From positions 1,247,501-1,311,500 of the forward strand of contig NC_053204.1 of NCBI RefSeq assembly GCF_905163445.1: a stretch of DNA of 64,000 nt. The letters run 5' to 3'. The position numbers and the translations under genes are program-made. This DNA is from Pararge aegeria (Eukaryota > Arthropoda > Insecta > Lepidoptera > Nymphalidae). Of the stretch, positions 10,896-21,249 are shown piece by piece; position 1 is the first letter of the stretch, and every line of letters starts with the position of its first letter. Under the pieces are notes generated by a model. The model saw only the letters and a program-made list of their open reading frames with translations. It was not told where the DNA came from and ran no database searches.

Positions 10896-11103
10896 CGCGT
10901 GATAGCCCAGTGGTTACCACTTCGGTACCAACGTATCCAAAGTTAATTTTTTTTAAACTGAAATTTAACGGTGCAGGAAATCTCGGAACCTCGTGAGGAT
11001 ATTTGCATGCCTGAGAGTTCTCCATTATGTTCTCAAAGGCGTGAAGTCTAACAATCCGCACTTGGCAGCGTGGTGGTCTACGTTCTAAGCTTCTCTCTTT
11101 CCG
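10896..11103 (+). mobile_element. SINE-B
   Basis: GCGCGTGATAGCCCAGTGGT, CCTCGTGAGGATATTTGCAT, CTCCATTATGTTCTCAAAGG; the 3' end runs into a LINE fragment at CCGAGAGGAGTAGTGGCC. Confidence 0.75.
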
Positions 11104-11232
11104 AGAGGAGTAGTGGCCCGGTTATAAACCTAATTATCCGCACCGCAAAGGCCTGGAATGCCCCCCCATCTTCCGTCTTCCCCGATACCTATAATCTGGG
11201 TACCTTCAAATCAAGAGCCGAGAACATGATTG
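11104..11232 (+). pseudogene. Non-LTR ORF C-terminal scrap
   Basis: The frame LIIRTAKAWNAPPSSVFPDT followed by YNLGTFKSRAE is the C-terminal motif of a non-LTR reverse transcriptase. It runs without a stop into SINE-A sequence. A related tail lies at 44,432-44,690, inverted. Confidence 0.65.
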
Positions 11233-11395
11233 TTTTTCAGTGTCTGGGTATTTATCTGTATATTATAAGTATTTATATGTATTATATTCATAAAGATATT
11301 CAACAGCTATCTTAGTACCCATAACACAAGCTACGCTTACTTTGGGGCTAGATGGTGATGTGTGTATTGTCGTAGTATATTTATTTATTATTATT
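11233..11395 (+). mobile_element. SINE-A 3' portion
   Basis: TTTTCAGTGTCTGGGTATTT, ACCCATAACACAAGCTACGC and GGCTAGATGGTGATGTGTGT; the tRNA head is absent. Confidence 0.8.
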
Positions 11396-11600
11396 ATATG
11401 TATGAACGCTTCATAAGTGCCTGTGATAGGCCTACATTAATTAAGAATTGTTGAATTGTAATTTGATAAGTGTAATAATAAACGGGACTAAAATGACTGT
11501 TGCAGTGCTTTAGAAGAGGAAAGCGAAAATTGTATTCCTTGTCAGGGGATATTATCGGGGGAATATAATAATCTAAGGCAGTAGTAACCTTCACAAAGAA
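11396..11600 (+). mobile_element. LINE-A tail and diverged flank
   Basis: ATGTATGAACGCTTCATAAG and GTGATAGGCCTACATTAATT match the LINE-A terminus; similarity fades after about 11,470. Confidence 0.5.
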
Positions 11601-12138
11601 AACACATTTTCCAATTAAAACTTTACGACTTTATGGAAAACTAGTATTAATTTCCCATGCCAGCGAGCATAATGGTGTAGGAAGTTATAACTTCCCCTAT
11701 AAAAACGTAACACCAAATAAACCGTGAACTATTGCGCCCGCGCAGCCTTTATCGTTCAACAAACTCTGACCTCTCTTTCACTCACGTAACGCTTATACAT
11801 AGTGTTTTTATTTTGTTTGGATTAGTATGAGCCACAAACGTGATTATTGGATTTTGTGTTCATACTTTTAAAAAAAAGAAAAGAAAAAGTTTTGTCTGTA
11901 TTTATTTTAGAGGTTGTATGATATTAACTGCAACTGTCGCATAGAGAATTTCAGAATCATTATTTTTTAATCCAGTAAGAACAAAAGAACGTGGCCAAAT
12001 TCGTGAGCGAAAGCAAAAAAAATGCATAGACCATCAAATATTGACGATAATTTGTAATTTTTTGTCATATCACTTTCGTACAGCTTTTGCAGCAACCTGT
12101 ATAACATTGGTCTCTTTCCCCGCGGCCATGTTGGATCG
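11601..12138. other. No gene recognised
   Basis: Includes a partial FB-C-like stretch (TTTCCCATGCCAGCGAGCAT, 11,650). Otherwise unassigned. Confidence 0.35.
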
Positions 12139-12151
12139 GTTGCTAGGCAAC
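12139..12151. promoter_or_regulatory. RFX X-box-like palindrome
   Basis: GTTGCTAGGCAAC is a perfect inverted repeat fitting the RFX consensus RYYNYY-N(1-3)-RRNRAC. It sits in a local GC-rich island (CCGCGGCCATGTTGG to GGTGCGCCGG) in otherwise AT-rich DNA. No gene start was recognised next to it. Confidence 0.45.
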
Positions 12152-12774
12152 GCGTTTGTTTAGACGGTGCGCCGGAGTTGAATGATCGATGTTGTATGCA
12201 AAAGTGGAGTATAAAATTGTTATGGTTGTTTCTTTAATGTTTATTAGCGAACATGTTTTCGCGGCCTACGGTGCAGTGAAATGGGCCCTGGCATTATAAG
12301 AAATGGGTACCCGATTGATTTTAATTCATAATTTTTTTTAGACTATTGTCGGAAGGGATTCAAAACGTGAACCCGTCACGCTTTACAAATAAGGTTTGGC
12401 AGGTTTCCTAACAAAATTTTCGATCACTGCCATAGAAATTCGACATTGCCACACCAAGATGTAGAAGTTTTAAAACAAATGTACAGGTCACGAGTGGGCA
12501 CACCGAATTATCATAACGTAGAAACTGTTAGAGAACAAAAAGCCACCGAAAAAGTACAATGGCGGGGATGACACAGACGAAATACGGAAAGCGGTGCGAG
12601 AGAGCGGCGTTGGAATGTAGAGAAGCTAAATAGGACACCAAATGTTTCGGCACGTGACTAAACACTGCTCTGCGGCAAAGCCATTTAATCCAGAAGATAA
12701 AGAAAGAAAGTATACTTTATCGCACAACAAGAAACATATACGAGAAAGAGATAAAACGACACATAGTTTAGAAA
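12152..12774. other. No gene recognised
   Basis: Moderately GC-rich stretches without a long open frame or a listed repeat. Confidence 0.35.
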
Positions 12775-13012
12775 TAATAAATAAATAAACTACGACAATA
12801 CACACATCGCCAACTAGCCCCAAAGTAAGCGTGCCTTGTGTTATGAGTAATAAGATAACTGATGAATATTTTTGTGGTCAATATACAATAAATATTTATA
12901 ATATAAATATAAACACACTGAAAAACGTTCTTGTTCATCAGTTGCGGGAATCGAACCCACGGCCTTGGACTCAGAAAGCAGGGTCGCTGCCCACTGCGCC
13001 AATCGGCCGTAC
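12775..13012 (-). mobile_element. SINE-A, inverted
   Basis: CTACGACAATACACACATCG through reversed box B (GGGAATCGAACCCACGGCC) to CACTGCGCCAATCGGCCGT. Confidence 0.85.
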
Positions 13013-13019
13013 AATTTAA

Positions 13020-13100
13020 AAGTTACAGTTTCTTGCTGAGATTCGAAGCCTGCCTCCTGGAAGTGAAGCAGAAGTCCTAACCACTAGGCTATCACGGTGT
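13020..13100 (-). mobile_element. SINE-B head, inverted
   Basis: GAGATTCGAAGCCTGCC then AACCACTAGGCTATCAC are the reversed box B and box A of SINE-B. Confidence 0.7.
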
Positions 13101-13109
13101 CTAAAGTTA

Positions 13110-13280
13110 ATAACCTAACTAGAAACCACCACGGCATGTCCCTCTGGCTGTCATTTTTAGACGACCGGAGAGTCCGTTGTATAAGTTTACCAACCACTCC
13201 AGCCTTTAGCCGGGGCTCCTGCGGAATATGCCGCCTGTGTTCATTAAATTGAGATGTAGTAGGTGTTAAAAGCCTCATGT
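13110..13280 (-). mobile_element. Non-LTR 3' UTR fragment
   Basis: CCACCACGGCATGTCCCTCT and CCAACCACTCCAGCC recur in inverted order context at 23,365-23,450. Confidence 0.5.
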
Positions 13281-13289
13281 GCCTGTAAT

Positions 13290-13610
13290 TACAAAGTCAA
13301 AGTCAAAAATATCTTTATTCAAGTAGGCCCATAGGTGGCACTTTTGATGCGTACATAAGAATAACACGGTAGTGAGTCGTAAACTTAAAACTAAAGCTAC
13401 GAGGGTTCCAAACGCTTCCTGGTCTAATAAGAAGCCCACAACAAACTTAGCACAGTTTTTTTTTTGTTATCACCATCTCACAATGTAATTTAAAATCATC
13501 AGAAGAGCAACCTGGTTAGAGCAATAATTCACACGCAAGCTTTTTTATCGATTAGGTAGTCCTTGATACTATAATAGGACCTTTCTATAAGCTTACGTTT
13601 TATACAAACT
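13290..13610 (-). mobile_element. LINE-A 3' end, inverted
   Basis: CTACGAGGGTTCCAAACGC, AGAAGCCCACAACAAACTTA and the reversed ORF end (GCTTACGTTTTATACAAACT corresponds to VYIKR). Poly(A)-side TTTATTCAAGTAGGCCCATA. Confidence 0.75.
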
Positions 13611-13639
13611 ACAATACACCGGCAGCCAAGCCCTTATTA

Positions 13640-13775
13640 TTAAACTCTTTATTTGTATACCACAACATTAACATATATAAAATATAACAAAAACAGAAAC
13701 ATATCGAAAGAAGTGGTAATACAAAAGGCGGCCTTATCGCTTAATAGCGATCTCTGCCAGGCAACCTTTGAATTA
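13640..13775 (-). mobile_element. LINE-C 3' end, inverted
   Basis: CTTTATTTGTATACCACAAC, AAAAGGCGGCCTTATCGCTT and GCGATCTCTGCCAGGCAACC. Confidence 0.75.
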
Positions 13776-13921
13776 GGAAAAAAAAGAAGAGGACCTTCAG
13801 ACCCTTCAGACCGGGATACAGAAATGCTGCTACATCCAAATATAACCATTGCGAACGTGCTTCCCCTGAGAAGCTCTGTCAAAAAACTCTACTCCTCTTG
13901 ACTGAAGGAGCTATATATGTA

Positions 13922-14020
13922 GTGGGTGAGGCTTCGGATTTCCATTCGTGGTGACCGAGTTCGAGGCCCAGCACGCACCACTGACTTTTCGGAGTTATGT
14001 GCGTTTTTAATTCAAAAAAA
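13922..14020 (+). mobile_element. SINE-B 5' fragment
   Basis: GGTGACCGAGTTCGAGGCCC (box B) and CTTTTCGGAGTTATGTGCGT; the 3' half is absent. Confidence 0.7.
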
Positions 14021-14035
14021 GAAAGTATAAACTTA

Positions 14036-14715
14036 TTTCTTCTTCTTCTTCTTCTGCTTGCGGCTCAGGTTCGTCTGGTCCCTGGTGTCACGTCGACCGG
14101 CTACGATCTATTGTGACGCCGCTGTCTAGATCTCCCAGCAAGCGTTGGTCGCCTTCAGGAAAAGCAGCACTTTCTTTGCTGGAAGAAGTTTAGCATCCTC
14201 TGGTTGCATTATGTGCTTCCCCAAAAGAGTGCTGCGTTTATGCATCAGCGCGGGGCAGGAACAGATCAAATGCAGCGGCGTCTCCGCAGCCTCCTTACAG
14301 AGTCTACATAGATCTGTGTCCTGCAGCTTTAGGTTGAACATGTGTCTATTAAGCCCACAGTGCCCCGTAAGCGCTCGCACTAGTATGCATAGGTTTTTTC
14401 TGTTGAGTGCTAATGCCTCAGAGGCGGCCCTTTTGTTGAATGGTCTTATTAGCGCTCGAGAATGGTTCATTCCTTGGAGTTGTCTCCAGCGAATGAGTAT
14501 GTGGTAATTACAATAGGTTTGTAGGGTGAGTTCCGCCAGGCTTTTAGGTATTCCGCAGACCGGCTCAGGGCCAATCTGCTTCTCCAAAGCGCCTGACTTT
14601 GCAAGTTCATCGGCCATTTCGTTACCCATGATCCCCTTATGGCCAGGAACCCAGCGTAGAATGACCCTGTTTATTAGCGCCAGAGTATTCAGTAATTGTC
14701 TGCAGTTTTCTACCA
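14036..14715 (-). pseudogene. Non-LTR retrotransposon RNase H domain and C-terminus
   Basis: The minus-strand frame reads RVILRWVPGHKGIMGNEMAD then ELAKSGA, the RNase H motif with the catalytic Asp of GNEMADELA. An open 167-codon stretch follows, ending in a zinc-knuckle-like CRLCKEAAETPLHLICSCP and NACWEI before the stop. This is the order of I/R1-group elements. A CTT-rich 3' UTR lies at 14,038-14,055. It is 5'-truncated near 14,715, removing endonuclease and polymerase. The long open frame implies recent insertion. Confidence 0.85.
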
Positions 14716-15004
14716 GCTTATTTTACCATATTATTTTTTCTAAACTTATTTACAAAATCCTTAAAACATTACTTGCTGGAGAAAGCTTATTATAAAATAA
14801 ATGACTTCCTAAATCAGAATATTTATTATTGACAATAATAAGTCCGCCTCTCAATCTGGTTACAGCGCCCTCACAGGGTTCCATTTCAAATGTAAACATT
14901 AGATTGACATTATTTTTGAAAAATATAACAATTACGTAATCTATATGACATTGTAATGGACTTGTAATTGAATAAATAAATAAATAAATTAAAGCAATTT
15001 AAAT

Positions 15005-15202
15005 ATCACTTGCTTTAAACGGTTAAGGAAATCATCGTGAGGAAACCTGCATGCCTGAGAGTTCTCCACAATGTTGTCAACGGCGTGTCGAATCTTCCGA
15101 TCCACACTTGGCCAACGTGGTAGACTACGGCCTTAACCCTTTCCCTCATTCTGAGAGGAGACCCGTGCCCTGCAGTGGGCCGATAAATGGGTTGATGATG
15201 AT
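15005..15202 (+). mobile_element. SINE-B 3' two-thirds
   Basis: ATCATCGTGAGGAAACCTGC, CATGCCTGAGAGTTCTCCAC, GGAGACCCGTGCCCTGCAGT and GGGTTGATGATGAT; continues past the hAT-B insertion. Confidence 0.85.
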
Positions 15203-15344
15203 CAGTGCCGTGCACTTCATATATGCACAAAAGCACTGCCTACCCTAAAATGTATATAACTGGTACAAGAGTAGGATTTCAGCCGTTTTATGCAATTTTC
15301 CTGCTGTATGCATACCCTGGTAAGAAACCCAGTGCACGCCACTG
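15203..15344 (+). mobile_element. hAT-B MITE inserted in the SINE-B tail
   Basis: CAGTGCCGTGCACTTCATAT to AGTGCACGCCACTG. Flanks ATGATGAT and ATGATGAC form a 7/8 target duplication, although they lie in a GAT repeat. Confidence 0.8.
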
Positions 15345-16889
15345 ATGATGACGATAATGGTGGTGACTCCATTGACTAATCCAAACGCGATCCTGGAATT
15401 TAAAAACTAAAAGGTGATATTCCACCCTGTCGGCATCAGACCCTGCCGAAGTGTTTTTTGCACCGCCTGCCTTAATCTCTAGTGTCTGAAAGGTTAACCT
15501 CAGACCTTGCTTAGTTAAACTAACCTCAGATTAGCTTCAACGCATATAAGTACTAGTAAACCATAAATTTCTAAGAGATGACAACACAATTGGCGTATTC
15601 CGACGAAAAGTCACACGGGTAAGTGCTTTTAAACATAACATTGGACGTTTCAATGAGGACTCGACATTTGGCCACGGAAATTTGTCACCATTCTATTGCA
15701 CCCAGAATGGACGAATGTTTATCCATACTGGGTCCAATGGATAAATAGCATATGGATAAACATTACGTTATTTTGATTTCATTAAAAAAAATCTTATACT
15801 AATATAATAATCTGAAGAGTTTGTTTATTTGAACGTGATGTTCTCAGGAAATCTTGGTCCGATTTTATTTATTCAGTGGTGGATAGCCGATTTATCCAGG
15901 AAGGCTATAATCTACTTATCATCACGATAAGACCAAGAAGAGCAAAGCACCAACATCATCACGCGCTTATAGGAGGTGGCTCATAGGAGCTTAGCACCAA
16001 CCAAGATTTTTTTTTTAAATCGCAATTTTTTTTCTTATCGAGAGCTTCCGCTGCGTGCGCTGCGTAAACGGTTAAAGTTTCGAAAAAAATCAAAGTATTA
16101 CGAAGTTGTTTGCCTTTAAAACTTCGAAAAAAAATCCGCGAATTATGTCTATCTTTTAAGGTTGACTCATAAACGGACGAAGTCGCGATGTACCGCTTGT
16201 TAATAATACAAATGTTACAATTTGACACAAATGTGTGATAATAAAGGTGTGATGTTTGGTTCGATAACTGCACCAATCTTAGTAAAATATAACGCACATA
16301 TAACTTGGATCGTGGAGATGAACACAGTTAAACCCATTACTATAACTGCCATACCCCGAATCCTGTTAGCCCGTTACCGTCTTGGTCTGCATCATCACTA
16401 AGATTACTTGAAGTGAAATAAAATATAAAAACCTAACAAACATTCGCAAAGAAAACAAATTGAATAGAATTGTATCCATTACGAACCTTCGGATTTAAAT
16501 ATTTATGAAGAGCGTACATACTCATCCTGTAAAATAATTATTCCTGAATTGCGTAACTCTACAATACTGATACTGAGGGTCATGAGATAATAACACTGAC
16601 AAAAGCCCATCTATTTCCACCGCATCCTCAACAAACGCAGATCAATTATGTAACCGTCACAAAAGATGAAAAGCGACGGAAGGAGGATACAAACAACAAA
16701 AGTTTTAAGATTACATCACATTGTATAGAATTTTCCAAGACTGCCTGAGGTAATGTAAAGGAATTTGAATTAATTTAAATCACAATAACGCGGCATTAAA
16801 ATGGTAATGTTTTCGGGTTACGTGGGGTTAAGACACAAAATGGAACTTTAGTCTAGATTTCAATAGAATTCTAAAGGATACAGATATGA
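15345..16889. other. No gene recognised
   Basis: Unique-looking sequence. The minus-strand 112-codon frame at 15,959-16,297 has no recognisable domain and biased composition and is not called. Confidence 0.4.
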
Positions 16890-17290
16890 GAATCTAGGAG
16901 CAGATAAGCGATGCGGAGATGGCATCGCTTCCTGTTATTAGAATATTATTTATGAAAATTTTATGAGTAGATACATAATAGTAGGTCTTTTGTAATGTAA
17001 AGAACGTGTTAAGTTAACTAATCTTCTATTTTGGGAGCTCAACACAAAAGCAAAATACGTCAATACAATTTTATCAAAAATCATCCGCATAAGAATCAAG
17101 GAGCAGTTCTTATCTGTTACAAAAGATGGCATCATTTCCCGTTTAAATATTAATGTTTAAGTGTATTTTATGAGAACAATCCGTCTTTTGAAATGTAAAG
17201 GGTTTTGTTATGATAAGTGATTCTCTATTTTGAAATTTCAACACAAAAGCAACGTGTACGTACGTCATCGCGTTTTATCGGAATTCAATC
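16890..17290. repeat. Diverged tandem duplication, unit about 203 bp
   Basis: Unit 1 from 16,890 and unit 2 from 17,093 share in order AATC-AGGAGCAG, GATGGCATC-TTTCC, TTTTATGAG, GTCTTTTG-AATGTAAAG, TCTATTTTG, CAACACAAAAGCAA and a CGTCAT/CGTCAA-TTTTATC block. Confidence 0.65.
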
Positions 17291-17299
17291 AAATTTGCA

Positions 17300-17420
17300 A
17301 TTGGCGCTAGCCCAGTGGTATTCCTTTCGGGGCGACGAGTTCGATACCCAGCACTCGTCTGACACATTTAACTTTTCGGAGCTATGTGCGTTTTAGTGAA
17401 CTAAATATCACATGCTTCAA
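17300..17420 (+). mobile_element. SINE-B 5' half
   Basis: GCGCTAGCCCAGTGGT, ACGAGTTCGATACCCAGCAC, TTTTCGGAGCTATGTGCGTT. Confidence 0.75.
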
Positions 17421-17819
17421 CGACCTATATGGCTGCAATAATTCAAACATTAGAATTGAGAATAAACTTACAGTGCAATATACTAGGTTACAGAAAGTTC
17501 ATTATTCGTTTCAAGGAAATTTAACGAATTAATTTCTTTTATTCTTACTATTTTTGCTTTTAATTTAATTTAATTATTTTTAACCGGACTAACTTTAATG
17601 TTATGTTCGTGATATCTAACTGTACTCGGACTTTAAGCTAAAATTTAAAATTATTAATGTCAATTAATAATTTTAAGTGGTAAACAGTGGGTACAGTTGG
17701 TAGGTATATCTAATGAATTAAATAAAGTATATGTTAAAAACAAATAGTCAGTATCGAAATATCCAACAACACACCGACAAAGCTCTTATCATTCGCAAAC
17801 ACGTTCGGAAAGTAAACAC

Positions 17820-17960
17820 GAGACAAAAAAAAAAAAACAAAAACGCCTCGGCCCACCCACCCGCACGCTGTTCGCACTTCCGAACGCATCTCACGACGTC
17901 ACTCTAACGTACTCGATCGTAAAACAAACGATACATGCGAAATGTTTCGCTATACCTATG
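17820..17960. other. Short GC-rich island
   Basis: CCCACCCACCCGCACGC and a CRE-like CACGACGTCACTC in AT-rich surroundings. No start codon or splice site supports a gene, so promoter function is only possible. Confidence 0.25.
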
Positions 17961-18054
17961 CACACAAACGTTTCTAACCCTTGATTTGAGATCGTATACC
18001 TGAGAACCGCTCATCAATAATAAAAGTCCACTGTTGGACTAAAGGCCTCTTGTT

Positions 18055-18322
18055 TTAATAAAATAAATTATATAAATAAATATACTACGACAATATACAC
18101 ATCGCCATCTAGCCCCAAAGTAAGCGTAGCTTGTGTTATGGGTACTAAGATAACTGATGAATATTTTTATGAATAACATACATAAATACTTTAAAATATA
18201 AACACCCAGACACTGAAAAACATTCATGCTCATCACACAGACATTTTCCAGTAGTGGGAATCAAACCCACGGCCTTGGGCTCAGAAAGCAGGCTCGCTGC
18301 AAACTGCGCCAATAGTCCGTCG
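18055..18322 (-). mobile_element. SINE-A, inverted, near full length
   Basis: ATACTACGACAATATACACA, CTAGCCCCAAAGTAAGCGTA, reversed box B GGGAATCAAACCCACGG and AAACTGCGCCAATAGTCCGT. Confidence 0.85.
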
Positions 18323-18629
18323 AACGGGAGGGTATCATAATCACCACTATGATGTATTCTTAGATGGATCGGGCTGTCTTGTATGGGATATGGCAGTTTA
18401 AGATAACCCATAACACCTAATTGGTCTTTACGCGACCATAGCGGAACGCTATACAGCTTAGCGTCTTTGTAGGTAGGGTACCAAACTAGGAAGGGCTGAA
18501 GCCACCAGACCAGGGCATAGAAAATTTAGAACTTATAAATTCCCAATTTTCTCCGCCGGGAATTATCGAAACGGAAAGTTTCTCTCTTTCATTGTATCAC
18601 GAAAACGAGCGTTTAAAAGAAATTGTTTT

Positions 18630-18760
18630 TTATTTATTTAAACAACTTTATTGCATAATAAAGGAAACACACACAGGAACACTTACATTAACATAAATTA
18701 GGTATATGCAAAAGGCGGCCTTATCACTAAAAGTGATCTCTTCCAGGCTACCTTAACTAT
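18630..18760 (-). mobile_element. LINE-C 3' end, inverted
   Basis: AACTTTATTGCATAATAAAG, AAAAGGCGGCCTTATCACTA, GTGATCTCTTCCAGGCTACC. Confidence 0.75.
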
Positions 18761-18834
18761 TGGAATAAGGCAATGAGAGACGGAAATTTTTTGTTCTTTA
18801 AACCCAAAAAACTATTTACGAAATGCGTGATTAA

Positions 18835-19075
18835 ATTCAAATATTTCTTTATTCAAATATGGCACTTTTGATGCGTACATTACATGTAACAGGAGAGTTG
18901 ATAGCGATAACTAAATTCGTCAACTTTAAACTAAAGCTACGAGGGTTCCAAACGCGCCCTGGTCTGAGAAGAAGCCCACAACAAACTTAGTCGGTTGTTT
19001 TTTTCTTATTTGTTATCACCATATCACAGTGTCACTTAAAACTATTAAAGAGGCAACCTGGTTAGAGCAATAATT
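18835..19075 (-). mobile_element. LINE-A 3' end, inverted
   Basis: TTCTTTATTCAAATATGGCA, GCTACGAGGGTTCCAAACGC, AGAAGCCCACAACAAACTTA. Confidence 0.75.
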
Positions 19076-19289
19076 TACACCCAAACTTTCGACTTCCCAG
19101 GGACTCTGCCGTAATATCTGGTGAACACATGACAGCTTTGAGGGACGCAGTCGGGTAAAAAGCCACCTCTGTACTCGACAGGTGGTAGCAAAGCCCGCAT
19201 TTGACTCGTATGCCGATCACGTAGAGCGAGCAACACCAATTACAAAGCGGCACGTGAAAGTAGCACAAAAAATAGGAACGTTTAAAAGA

Positions 19290-19520
19290 CAGACTTAAAC
19301 CCATTACCGGAACACTACAGAGCACGGGTCTCCTCCCACAATGAGAGGGGGTTCAGGCCGACTCCACACACCTTTGAGAACATCATCGAGCTGTCTCTGG
19401 TATGCAGGTTACCTCGCGATGTTCTCCTTCACCATTGAAGTGAGTGATATTTACATTGCCTAGCTCAAAAATTAGTAAAACTGAGAGGTGCGTGGTGGAA
19501 TTCGAACTCTGCTCCCCGCA
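19290..19520 (-). mobile_element. SINE-B, inverted
   Basis: AACCCATTACCGGAACACTA, GGGTCTCCTCCCACAATGAG, CACACACCTTTGAGAACATC, GGTGGAATTCGAACTCTG. Confidence 0.8.
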
Positions 19521-19815
19521 CTTGGCCAGCGTGGTGGACTACGGCCTAAACCCTTCTCATTCTGAGGGGAGACCCGTGCCCAGTGGCGTGCATAGAGGGT
19601 ATGCACAGGGTATGCAGATGGTATGAGAATTATTAAAAAACTTAAGGAAAGGCATTGTATGAGTTATAAAAAGCCTACCCTTAAGTACTTATATATATCT
19701 CACACTCGACATTTTCTACATTTTATATCATCTGCATACCCTCTATGCACGCCACTGTCCACGCCCTGTAGTAGTGGGTCGGTTATGGGTTGATGATGAT
19801 GATGATGATGATGAT
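19515..19815 (+). mobile_element. SINE-B 3' half, split by hAT-A
   Basis: CCGCACTTGGCCAGCGTGG to GAGACCCGTGCC at the left, CCCTGTAGTAGTGGGTCGGT and a (GAT)n tail at the right. It faces the previous inverted copy, forming a SINE-B inverted pair. Confidence 0.8.
19581..19756. mobile_element. hAT-A foldback MITE inside SINE-B
   Basis: CAGTGGCGTGCATAGAGGGT to CTCTATGCACGCCACTG with long complementary arms. The SINE text CCGTGCC is repeated on the far side as CCACGCC, a decayed target duplication. Confidence 0.8.
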
Positions 19816-20074
19816 GAATGAAATTCAAATCATATGTAAAGGAGTGTTAAAAAGGTTACTACACCGTAGAGGATTATATATTATGTGACAGGAACGCTTG
19901 GATGGCTGCTATTTCTAAAACACATTTCTATATTCAAAAGTACCAACATAGTTGGTATTTCTAAAAATGTTTTAATAGTTAGATTTAAACTATTATTATT
20001 TTTGTATAATTTACTCGGTAATTTATTTTAATAACAATAAACTTTGGTCATGTATTATTTTTGTAACATCATAA

Positions 20075-20215
20075 AATAGTTTTTTTTTTTTTTTTTTAAA
20101 ACTTAATTTACAAATGGTTGAAATAATGACAGATTTGTATGACATTTAGAAAGTAAGTTAGGTACCCACTTTGAAATAAAATATTTGAATTGATTTGATT
20201 TGAATGATCCTTTTC
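20075..20215 (+). mobile_element. LINE 3' tail
   Basis: A poly-T run, then TTGAAATAAAATATTTGAAT and TTGATTTGATTTGAAT, the degenerate A-rich tail type seen on the local LINEs. Confidence 0.45.
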
Positions 20216-20694
20216 TTATTGATATTTCATTATAAATGGTTTATGATGGACCGGCTCCTGCTACAATGAGAAGGGTTTAAGCTACTGAATGTTTCATTAA
20301 TCCATGCAATCACCAAGTTCACAGGTATTTCATTAATTCAAACTAGTAGCGAGCCACTAATATAAATATTGTCCAAAGAGTAACAAACTGCGGTTCAATT
20401 TAGACTGGTTAAAAGTGAAACCTTACGTTTACTGTAAATTAACTCGATGCGGGTTAGCTGGCAAGTCAAAACAATGGTTTCTAGTATTATTTAGATGGAA
20501 GATTGTAGATCCACTCGTACGAGCATTGAATTTAACGAGTGTTGTTTTTTTTTAAACGTCTTTTGTGATCGTATCGTAAAAAACAAGAAATGAAATTTAG
20601 GTGAAATTATGATTGTTACGTTTGGTATATTACGCGTAGGAGTTATTTTTGTGTTTATTGCATCCAAAGTTTTTTTTTCATAGTAACAATTGCC

Positions 20695-20890
20695 GGCCGA
20701 CTGGCGCAGTGGACAGCGACCCTGCTTTCTGAGTCCAAGGCTGTGGGTTCGATACAACTGGAAAATGTTTGTGTAATGACATAGAGCGCCAATCTGAAGG
20801 ACTTGTCCATGCTGCGTTACTTGGTTACATGGCCTGCGAAGGTTTGCTCTGTTTATAAGCGATGGTTTTCCGCTTACCATCTGCTTGGTC
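20695..20890 (+). mobile_element. SINE-A head joined to a LINE 3' fragment
   Basis: CGGCCGACTGGCGCAGTGGA and GTGGGTTCGATACAACTGG are the SINE-A tRNA region. After AAAATGTTTGTGTAATGACA it switches to CTGCGTTACTTGGTTACATG and GCGATGGTTTTCCGCTTACC. Confidence 0.65.
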
Positions 20891-20904
20891 CGTTTTTTTT
20901 TTAA

Positions 20905-21107
20905 TCAATAAATATACTACGGGTACTAAGATGACTGATGAATATTTTTATGAATAATATACATAAATACTTATAATTTACAGATAAACATCCAGACATT
21001 GAAAAACATTCATGTTCATCACACAAACATTTTCCAGTCGTGGGAATCGAACCCACGGCTTTGGGTTCAGAAAGCAGGGCCCAGCCCACTGCGTTAATCG
21101 GCTGTCT
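20905..21107 (-). mobile_element. SINE-A, inverted
   Basis: ACTAAGATGACTGATGAATA, AACATTCATGTTCATCACAC, reversed box B GGGAATCGAACCCACGGC, CACTGCGTTAATCGGCTGT. SINE-B 3' text, inverted, follows at 21,125-21,245. Confidence 0.8.
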
Positions 21108-21249
21108 AAATCCGCCGTCGTCAAATAGGGCACGAACTCCTCCCACAATAAGAAGGGTTAAGGTCTAGATCCACCACGCTGGCTTTGAGAATACTATGAA
21201 GAGGCGTACTACTCAGGCGTACAGGTTTCGTTACGGCAAGTATCATTGA

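Noticed and set aside
14145..14795. Plus-strand open frames of 120 and 89 codons
   Set aside because: Shadows of the minus-strand RNase H/C-terminal frame of the non-LTR element.
15959..16297. 112-codon minus-strand open frame
   Set aside because: Low-complexity Lys/Phe runs from poly-A/T tracts and no recognisable family.
17820..17960. Promoter with CRE-like CACGACGTCACTC
   Set aside because: A single motif in a short GC patch; no transcript structure supports it, so kept only as a low-confidence composition feature.
20491..20880. 129-codon minus-strand open frame
   Set aside because: It spans an inverted SINE-A head and a LINE 3' fragment; the open frame is accidental.
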